From Ahaetulla prasina (lineage: Eukaryota > Chordata > Lepidosauria > Squamata > Colubridae): a stretch of DNA of 64,000 nt. The notes under the pieces are model-generated. The model was not told the DNA's origin. It was given only the letters and a program-made list of their open reading frames with translations, and made no database searches. Of the stretch, positions 58,006-64,000 are shown one piece after another (the stretch's first letter is position 1; the number at the start of each line of letters is the position of its first letter). The position numbers were made by a program, and so were the translations under genes. The stretch lies in contig NC_080546.1 of the NCBI RefSeq assembly GCF_028640845.1, positions 36,401,520 to 36,465,519 on the forward strand. The letters run 5' to 3'.

Positions 58006-59074
58006 ATGGCTACGGCTAACCGTGTGGAGACTGACCGGCACATTTTAGCGGCAGCCAGGGTTCCAGAACAAGCCATTCCTACCATGCTTGCAGCTCGCCG
58101 GGACTCCACCATTAGGATTTACGACGCTACATGGCGTACGTTTGTTTCCTGGTGTAACAATCATGATCGGGAGGCTACCTCAGCATCTATCTTGGACATT
58201 TTGGGTTTTCTACAACACAGACTAGACATAGGGCTTTCCCCTAATACACTCAGGAGAGTGTCTTCAGTCATGAGGTGCGGTTCATCGTCCTCCCTGTCCA
58301 GGGATCCTCTGATTCAGCAGTTTTTGCACGGTGCAACTAATATCAAGCCGCCGGTGGTGCATCGTTTCCCAACTTGGCAATTGAATGCAGTCCTAACTGA
58401 ATTGACTAAGGCTTCATTTGAACCTCTATAAGAGGTGTCACTTCGTTTCCTGTCTCTAAAAGTGGCGTTTCTGATAGCCATCACTTCGGCCCGCAGGATC
58501 TCAGAACTATCAGTGCTTTCGGTTCGTCAGGACCTTTGCTTATTTTTGGTCGATAGAGTAGTACTCCGGATAGATCCGGCTTTCATTCCAGAAAGTCAAC
58601 ACTAGGTTCCAAGGGTCTCAGGAGGTCGTGCTCCTGGATTTCTGTCCAAATCCTTCTCATCACCTGGAGCGAACGTGGCACACTTTGGACGTGAGGAGAG
58701 CATTGAAGATCTACATCAACCGGACATCAACCTTTAGAAAAACGGAAGCTCTTTTCATATCGTTCCAACCAATGTCTTTGGGGTCGAAGGTATCCAAGTC
58801 TGTCTTAGCCCGATGGATCAGGGCCACTATTGCTACAGCGTACAAGAAGCAGGCTCTTCTGATCCCAAGGAATATTACGGCCCATTCCACCAGGAGTGCT
58901 GCTTCATCGGCAGCATGGAGAACTCAGGCGTCCATCGATGAAATCTGTAGGGCCACGACATGGTCCAGTCCATCGTCATTTATTCTCACTATCATGTGGA
59001 TGCTTATGCATCGGCTGATGCCACATTCGGGAGACGAGTTCTACAGGCAGTTCATCTGGATCAGCAATGACTAG
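58006..59074 (+). pseudogene. DIRS copy 2 tyrosine recombinase, disrupted
   Basis: The ATG at 58006 overlaps the preceding gene as in copy 1. The frame contains MLAARRDSTIRIYDATWRTF and FPTWQLNAVLTELTKASFEP, then a stop at 58429. SARRISELSVLSVRQDL (first catalytic Arg, about 58495) follows in the same frame, and a shift near 58590 leads to 58628-59074 with DVRRALKIYINR and HSTRSAASSAAW (His and second Arg). Near 58985 a further indel moves the expected HYHVDAY segment out of frame, so the catalytic Tyr is lost and the called frame ends with unrelated residues. Confidence 0.85.
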
Positions 59075-59112
59075 TCGCCAGTATCCCTCCCATATATCTA
59101 GCTTTGGTATGT

Positions 59113-59187
59113 CCACACCTGATGGCCATTTCCCCCGACAGAGAGAACGGGGCATTGGGTTACCTGAACACCCCTTCTTGGAGAGGG
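59113..59187 (+). repeat. DIRS copy 2 internal complementary region
   Basis: CACACCTGATGGCCATTTCC at 59114 onward is the complement of the left end, and GTTACCTGAACACCCCTTCT and following bases are the complement of the right end. The join GAGAGAACGGG corresponds to the circular joint of the two ends. It lies just after the recombinase, as in copy 1. Confidence 0.9.
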
Positions 59188-59294
59188 GGAAATGGCCATC
59201 AGTCCCACCTTTGGCAACTGTGGTTTTTGGGGGTGGAAGGATATTAACTCTTTCTCGTTTCAGTCCGACACGTCAGTCTGCGATCAGTCCTCGC

Positions 59295-59403
59295 CGAAAA
59301 GCTGGAGAACATAAAGGAGACGGGGACAACAAGAAAAGAATTCAGCAGACCCGGTCCAATGGGGATCGAGAAGATAAACCCACACCTGATGGCCGTTTCC
59401 CCC
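59295..59403 (-). repeat. DIRS copy 2 right inverted terminal repeat (109 bp)
   Basis: Partner of 48637-48745. The right extension 59404-59443 contains ATTCAGGTAAGCCAAC and ends at TTC. Confidence 0.92.
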
Positions 59404-59443
59404 TCTCCAAGAAGGGGCATTCAGGTAAGCCAACGCCCTGTTC

Positions 59444-60050
59444 AAGATACACAAAATTATAGAAACCGTAGAAAGGATTCCTAATTTAGGCCAAATTTTG
59501 CATTTTGGAATTATGAGAACTGCTTCAATTTTATCCGTTCTTTTTCTTTTATTTTTCCAGATGCTAATACTTCTATTTCTGAATTTCTTCATACTCTACA
59601 TGAATTACAAAATTACAGTTAGTGTTGTTTTCAATTCCAGAATTTCTAAATTTCAAATAATAGCCTGAAATGCTTTATAAATCAGATAATAAAAAAATCA
59701 CATATCTTGATCTTGAACCTTATTGTCAGACGACACTGTAATTAATATAGATACTTAAAATATCGTAGCTATTTATTAAAAAACAAATGAAAGGATATAA
59801 ATGTATGTCTTTCAGTTTATCACACATACAATTTCCTGAAATTTGGAAAGGCAGATTCTCTCCTGTCTTCCTTACTGTATTATGTAAAGTAAAAATAGAT
59901 GATCAGGATACCAGATAGAAATATAATATAAAAATAATTTTTGTGTGTATAATACAGTTGGCTTCCTTATCCCCATTAAAAATAGATTTGTAGAGGAGCA
60001 CAGAGTTGACTTACAAGGTATGTGGGTACTGTTAATAAAACATCAAATAT
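59444..60050. other. AT-rich sequence, nothing recognised
   Basis: No recognised feature. Confidence 0.4.
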
Positions 60051-60480
60051 TTGGATGTCCATTATGTAGAAAACTTCAGCTTCAATTGTAACAATACACG
60101 AGCACACAATAGATTTAAGCTTAATGTTAACCGCTCCAATCTTGATTGCAGAAAATATGACTTCAGTAACAGAATTGTTAATGCCTGGAATACACTACCT
60201 GACTCTGTGGTCTCTTCGCAAAATCCCAAAATCTTCAACCAAAAACTGTCTACTATTGACCTCACCCCATTCCTAAGAGGTTTATAAGGGGCGTGCATAA
60301 GAGCACAAGAGTGCCTACCGTTCCTGTCCTATTGTTTCCTTTCATTATATCCAATTAATATAGTTATTACATACTCATACTTATATATACGCTTATATAT
60401 TGTATAGTTATTACATACTTATGCTTATATATACTGTGTGACAAAAATAAATAAATAAAATAAAAAATAAAACAGGACAG
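60051..60480 (+). mobile_element. LINE 3' end, clade uncertain
   Basis: The plus-strand frame 60051-60287 contains RFKLNVNRSNLDCRKYDFSN and RIVNAWNTLPDSVVSSQNPK, then IFNQKLSTIDL, the usual end of a CR1/L2/Rex-group LINE protein (FSNRIVNAWN-LP). After the stop is a 3' UTR with repeated CATACT(C/T)ATACTTATATATA-type segments ending in AAATAAATAAATAAAATAAA. The clade cannot be fixed by eye. Confidence 0.68.
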
Positions 60481-61326
60481 AATTACCTTTGAAAATTTCT
60501 TTTAGAGATGATGAAATTTCTTTTGTTGTTTTTTCTAAACAGAAACTATGGAACTGTTTAAAAGCAGAACTTTTCAGCCTAGATGACCATTATTAAGCAT
60601 AGCAGAAACATGATAGCAAATGTCAAGCATGGAGTTGGTGGCGTTTTAGTTGGGAGCTGAGTTGCTGCTTTTAGATATGGACAGTTTGGCATCATTCTTG
60701 AATTCTGCATATCTAAAAATTCAATAGGAGAGTATCAGTCCATTTGTCTGTCAGTTAGAACTGAAGAGTAACGGGTCATTGAACCAGACAGTGATCACAG
60801 CCTTATAAGCAAGGCTTTGGAAAAAATAGCATTTTGGAATGGACAAGTCAAAGTTCAATTGTAAATCTCACATAACTATTGTGATAGCAGCCAAAACACA
60901 GATGAATCTAGAAAAATGTCAAATGTATTAGCTGGATGCATTTGCTATGGAAAAGTAAGCTGAAACTCCTACCCAGCACTATGAGAGACTGGTCCTCAAT
61001 TAAAACTAGAGAATTTTAGTTGTTGCCATTGAAGATGGTTGCAATAGTTTATTGACTCTAAAGGCACAGGAACTTTTATAATATCCATATGTTGAATTAT
61101 TTGGTTTATGAAATAAGACAAGCACCAATTTTGGTGTTACCTGTTTGCTCAGACGTTCCAATAATATTCACTGATGGAGAAATTCAACAAGTATGAAAGC
61201 AGGCAAATTGTTTTTCATAAAACTGTAAACTGTGTATAGGATAATTCCTTTTATAAAGATGTCATGCTACAGTATTTGTTGAAAGGAATTTAAAAACTCC
61301 CAAAACTTACTATGGTCCTAATTTGG
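60481..61326. other. Unassigned AT-rich sequence
   Basis: A decayed stretch with no clear domain or repeat ends. Confidence 0.35.
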
Positions 61327-61334
61327 ATTTTAGC

Positions 61335-61381
<47 letters not shown>

Positions 61382-61395
61382 TGCTAAAATCCAAA
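61327..61395. repeat. Hairpin with (TA)n loop
   Basis: ATTTGGATTTTAGCATT on the left of a (TA)n run is matched by AATGCTAAAATCCAAAT on the right, so the whole can fold with TA repeats in the stem or loop. Confidence 0.85.
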
Positions 61396-61444
61396 TTTTA
61401 GCAAAACCCGAATTTTAGCAAAACCCAAATTTTAGCAAAACCCG
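61394..61444 (+). repeat. 17-bp tandem repeat, 3 units
   Basis: AATTTTAGCAAAACCC(G/A) occurs at 61394, 61411 and 61428. The last unit runs into the Penelope-like tail sequence CCGAAC. Confidence 0.92.
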
Positions 61445-61510
61445 AACAACCAAAGACCTATATACAAACACCCGTGAAAACCTCAGAAAACAAATATATA
61501 TATATTTGTA
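61441..61510 (+). mobile_element. Penelope-like 3' tail fragment, plus orientation
   Basis: CCCGAACAACCAAAGACCTA and GTGAAAACCTCAGAAAACAA are the same terminal sequence found in reverse at 61579-61630. The two tails face each other across (TA)n tracts. Confidence 0.8.
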
Positions 61511-61522
61511 TATATATATATC

Positions 61523-61578
<56 letters not shown>
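61511..61578. repeat. (TA)n microsatellite
   Basis: A run of TA dinucleotides with a TGTG interruption separates the two facing Penelope-like tails. Confidence 0.92.
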
Positions 61579-61584
<6 letters not shown>

Positions 61585-62399
61585 TTCTGAGGTTTTCACG
61601 GTGTTTGTATATGTCTTTGTTCGGTTCTCCGTAAAATTGGAAGTGTCTTGGCGACGTTTCGGCGAAGTCTCATTCGTCATCTTCAGGCTTCAGCTTGCTT
61701 CTGGGAGCAATGTGTGATCGCAGCTGTTTCTTCCTTTTAACTGCTAGTGGGGATTTGAACTGATTGGGTGGGAGCTTGGCTGTGCTCTGATTGGATGGGG
61801 GGGGGTTTGTGCTCTGATTGGCTGGGGGTGTGTCCTGTGTTGGTGGGGGCTTGTTTGTGCTCAGTTTAGTCTGTGTTGCAGGGGGATTTGAGCTGGTGAG
61901 CTGCATAGCTGTTGTTTGGCTTTGTGGTCGTGCTACATCTTCATAGTGGGTGTTAGTCTGCTGCATGTATGGATTGGAGGGGTTTGAAATGGCTAATGTT
62001 GCAGCTGCGGTCTGGCTTCTGGTCCTTGGTCGTGCTTCATGATCAGTGTGGGTTTGGGTCTGCTTTCTGGGTGGATGTGCGGTGGTGACATCCTGTGTGG
62101 ACCTCGTGAGTGTGGGTCTGGTGTCATTCCTCGTGTTAGGGACTCGTTTGTCAATAAGGGCGGGTTTCCAAATGGCTGGTAGGCGGGAGGTGTCATCTCG
62201 TTTGTTCATGCTGTGTGGGCGTTTTTCTATCTCAATGGCTTCTCTGATTATTCTGTTGTTAAAGTGTTCAGTTTTGGCGATAGTTCTGGTCTTTTTAAAG
62301 TCAATATCGTGTCCTGTGACTTTAAAGTGTTGGACCAGGGAAGAAGTTGGTTCCTCTTTTTTGAATGAGTTCTTGTGTTCTTCAATGCGTGCTTCCATT
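61579..62399 (-). mobile_element. Penelope-like element 3' part (GIY-YIG end, tail, terminal repeat)
   Basis: The minus-strand frame 62398-61670 (242 codons) starts MEARIEEHKNSFKKEEPTSS and continues VQHFKVTGHDIDFKKTRTIA and NNRIIREAIEIEKRPHSMNK, the C-terminal half of the GIY-YIG endonuclease of Penelope-like elements. A long Pro/Thr/Gln-rich tail follows (THYEDVARPQSQTT, NKPPPTQDTPPANQ), ending KLKPEDDE. The GIY-YIG N-terminus and the RT are absent. The terminal region carries a hammerhead-like core at about 61657-61686. Confidence 0.85.
61657..61686 (-). ncRNA. Hammerhead-ribozyme-like core in the Penelope-like terminal region
   Basis: On the minus strand CTGAAGA (fits CUGANGA) at 61686-61680 is followed by a potential stem II, GACGAA...TTCGCC with one A-C mismatch, and then GAAA at 61660-61657. 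This is the core order of a type I hammerhead. Penelope-like elements are known to carry such ribozymes in their terminal repeats. Stems I and III were not proven by eye, and the mismatch may weaken it. Confidence 0.55.
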
Positions 62400-64000
62400 T
62401 TATGTGACCTCGCATTCCTACGAAACTGCCGCGATCAAAATTTAATCCCCAAATGCTTCCAATTGAAATTCCACTCCAACTCTGCAGCCACCAAACGCAT
62501 CCTAAAAAGAACAGAATTGGCCTTAATCAGAAATGAACTTCACACAAAAAGATTCCTCCTAGATCAAATCAACAAAGATCTCCTCACACTTCACCTCAAA
62601 CTCAGCAACAAGATGCACCCTGCACTTTGGGACAAATCCAAACAACTTGCCGTCTGGAGAGCCGAAACACAGACCACCCTCAAGACAGACACGCACACCA
62701 ACAAACTCCGAAGACTACAAGAACGCCAGAAACAAACCCCTCCACCCTCACAGCAACACATGAAACAAACAGTGCATAACATCTCAGATAGGATCCTCAC
62801 CAAAGCTGAAACCGATGTCCTTTCCAAAGGATTCAACTTTGCAGTCACTCCCAAATACATCCCCACCGAACGCATTATATGCGGAGGTGAAAGCAGCCTG
62901 ACCAAAATCAACGATGACGCTAACAAAATCAGACTCGGATCTCCAACATCCTCTGCACCAGCAAGCCACCCAAAAGCAACTTACCCAAAGAGGAACAGAC
63001 AGCACTACTTAACCTGAAAAAAGATACCAGCATAATAATCCTACCAGCAGACAAGGGCAACGCCACGGTGGTTATGAACACATCTGACTACCAAACCAAA
63101 TTAACCAACCTACTCCAAGACCCTGCATACAAGCCCCTAAACACAGACCCCACCACCTACCTAGAAAAAACCACTAGATCCAAAATAAAAGCCTCCCCCA
63201 TCAGTGAAGAAATCCAACAAAGAATCATTCCCAGAGAGAAATCATCCAGATGCCCTAAGCTCTATGGCCTCCCCAAGATACACAAAGAAGGAACCCCACT
63301 CAGACCCATAGTCAGCTCCATAGGCTCACCTCTACAAAACCTAGCCAAATTTCTCGCCAAACAACTACAGCCCTATGCAGAAACCATCACCTCACACGTA
63401 AAAAACTCATTCCAGTTCATAGAGATCATAAAGAAACAAAACTTACAGCCCAGCGACCTACTCGTGAGCTTTGATGTCATATCCCTCTTCACCCAAGTGC
63501 CAATCAAAGAAGCCTTGACAGCTATCCAAAACAAATATAACCCCCCCAAGCACATCCTAGATCTGACCAACCACTGCCTATCCAACACATACTTCATCTA
63601 TAATGGACAAAAATACAAACAAGTAGAAGGAGCACCCATGGGATCACCCCTCTCACCTGTCATTGCCAATCTCTACATGGAACACTTTGAAACCCAAGCT
63701 CTAGAAAAATCTGATCACAAACCCAAACTCTGGCTCAGATATGTAGACGACACCTTCATAATCTGGCCACACGGGAAAGAAAAACTTGACAACTTCCTCA
63801 CACACATGAATAGCCTACACCCCAAAATACAGTTCCCAAAATACACCTCCCGCCAACAGAAGAATAAGTGCACGCATTGAAGAACACAAGAACTCATTCA
63901 AAAAAGAGGAACCAACTTCTTCCCTGGTCCAACACTTTAAAGTCACAGGACACGATATTGACTTTAAAAAGACCAGAACTATCGCCAAAACTGAACACTT
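62400..64000 (+). mobile_element. Penelope-like element, plus orientation, RT-bearing, continues beyond the window
   Basis: Begins inside the ORF directly at the head-to-head junction with the minus-strand copy (about 62400) and runs off the window. Order: N-terminal region, RT, an internal deletion near 63850, then the start of the GIY-YIG C-terminal half (ARIEEHKNSFKKEEPTSSLV from 63870). The RT-to-endonuclease linker and the first part of the endonuclease are missing. Confidence 0.88.
62406..63998 (+). pseudogene. Penelope-like RT/endonuclease protein, frameshifted and internally deleted
   Basis: Frame one (about 62406-63017) has FLRNCRDQNLIPKCFQLKFH, KRTELALIRNELHTKRFLLD and GFNFAVTPKYIPTERII. 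Near 62935 it shifts by one base to LPADKGNATVVMNTSDYQTK and 63068-63880, which holds the Penelope-type RT: CPKLYGLPKIHKEGTPLRPI, LLVSFDVISLFTQVPI (first Asp), EGAPMGSPLSPVIANLYMEH and LRYVDDTFIIWP (YVDD). After HPKIQF a junction near 63850 shifts frame and drops into the endonuclease C-terminal half. The enzyme would copy element RNA, and its RT is related to telomerase in published phylogenies. Confidence 0.88.

Larger units (their letters stand above)
54089..58048 (+). pseudogene. DIRS copy 2 RT/RNase H/methyltransferase-like gene, split by an insertion
   Basis: The frame begins within the gag end (NLPIGGWLAYFFSQWES), breaks near a palindrome at 54421-54494, and continues with HRFKMHSLKSILECIR, SIDLTEAYLQVPI, LPFGLSSAPRVF and YLDDILIM. 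A CR1/L3-like element interrupts it at about 55062-57171. It resumes with LSQLLGKMVSSYDIVPWSRL and RNase H (ITTDPSLSGWGAHLD, LELQAI, LTDNMTAR) in two frames. A deletion near 57690 removes the part carrying the last RNase H Asp, joining AESHLRS to NNQVPRFFTRF. The methyltransferase-like part (YAFLPLPLIPRV, ILVAPYWPRRPW) ends at 58048. Confidence 0.88.
48626..59443 (+). mobile_element. DIRS-type retrotransposon, copy 2 (second family), with nested insertions
   Basis: Left end 48626-48745, right end 59295-59443 and the ICR at 59113-59187 define a second DIRS. Between its ends are the duplication cluster, an L1-like insertion (50228-51692), leader repeats, gag-like, RT/RNase H split by a CR1/L3-like element (55062-57171), and the recombinase. 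Proteins align along their whole length with copy 1 but are clearly diverged, and leader repeats and terminal repeats differ, so it is a separate family. Stops, frameshifts and an RNase H deletion make it dead. Confidence 0.92.

Noticed and set aside
62046..62400. Upstream part of a 323-codon plus-strand frame at the Penelope-like locus
   Set aside because: Up to about 62400 it is antisense to the minus-strand GIY-YIG tail; only the part after the junction encodes Penelope-like protein.

Overview
This 64 kb window looks like a squamate reptile genome, quite possibly a snake. No host protein-coding or RNA gene could be recognised. The assignment rests on repeats: BovB/RTE LINE pieces, a Sauria-type tRNA SINE whose tail ends in a BovB-like CCTTTACCTTTAT string, a second squamate-type tRNA SINE, CR1/L3-like LINEs with TTTA or AAT microsatellite tails, and many short hAT-type elements with 8-bp target duplications. 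Between the repeats lies AT-rich DNA with no supported exons.

Layout. 0-6.6 kb: an R2/R4-like LINE fragment with a YMDD motif, a hAT-type element, a palindromic MITE and a Sauria SINE. 6654-12601: a structurally complete DIRS-type tyrosine-recombinase retrotransposon with 112-bp inverted terminal repeats, tandem leader repeats, a broken gag-like frame, an intact 681-codon RT/RNase H frame ending in a methyltransferase-like domain, a frameshifted tyrosine recombinase and an internal complementary region (ICR). Directly downstream is a 90-bp palindromic miniature with DIRS-like ends. 14-20 kb: five short hAT-type MITEs in all across the window's first third, an R2/R4-like 3' end, a solo LTR with a perfect 5-bp duplication and an old BovB fragment. 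21.4-22.9 kb: a 5'-truncated CR1/L3-like LINE. 26.5-29.7 kb: a CR1 3' end, another R2/R4-like piece and a BovB piece interrupted by a hAT-type element. 30.1-33.9 kb: a long CR1/L3-like LINE that has lost most of its reverse transcriptase but keeps the endonuclease and a CpG-rich repeated 5' region. 36.4-38.0 kb: a Tc1 element with about 210-bp inverted repeats and a DD34E transposase broken by one indel.

45.7-50.1 kb is a cluster of near-identical nested duplications that run into the left end of a second DIRS element (48626-59443). That second DIRS belongs to a different family from the first. It carries an L1-like insertion with a 17-bp target duplication, a CR1/L3-like insertion inside the RT/RNase H gene, and a 29-bp perfect snap-back palindrome. 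The L1-like element was already in place when the duplications occurred, because its 5' end is duplicated with the DIRS end. 61.4-64.0 kb holds Penelope-like (PLE) fragments in alternating orientations, with a hammerhead-ribozyme-like core in the terminal repeat.

The genes do not form a pathway. Each set belongs to its own mobile element. The most informative material is the DIRS pair plus its miniature: the ICR of each full element records the circular joint of its ends, and all three share a right-end motif TTCAGGTAAG (or one mismatch) and a TTC(T) sequence at both boundaries.
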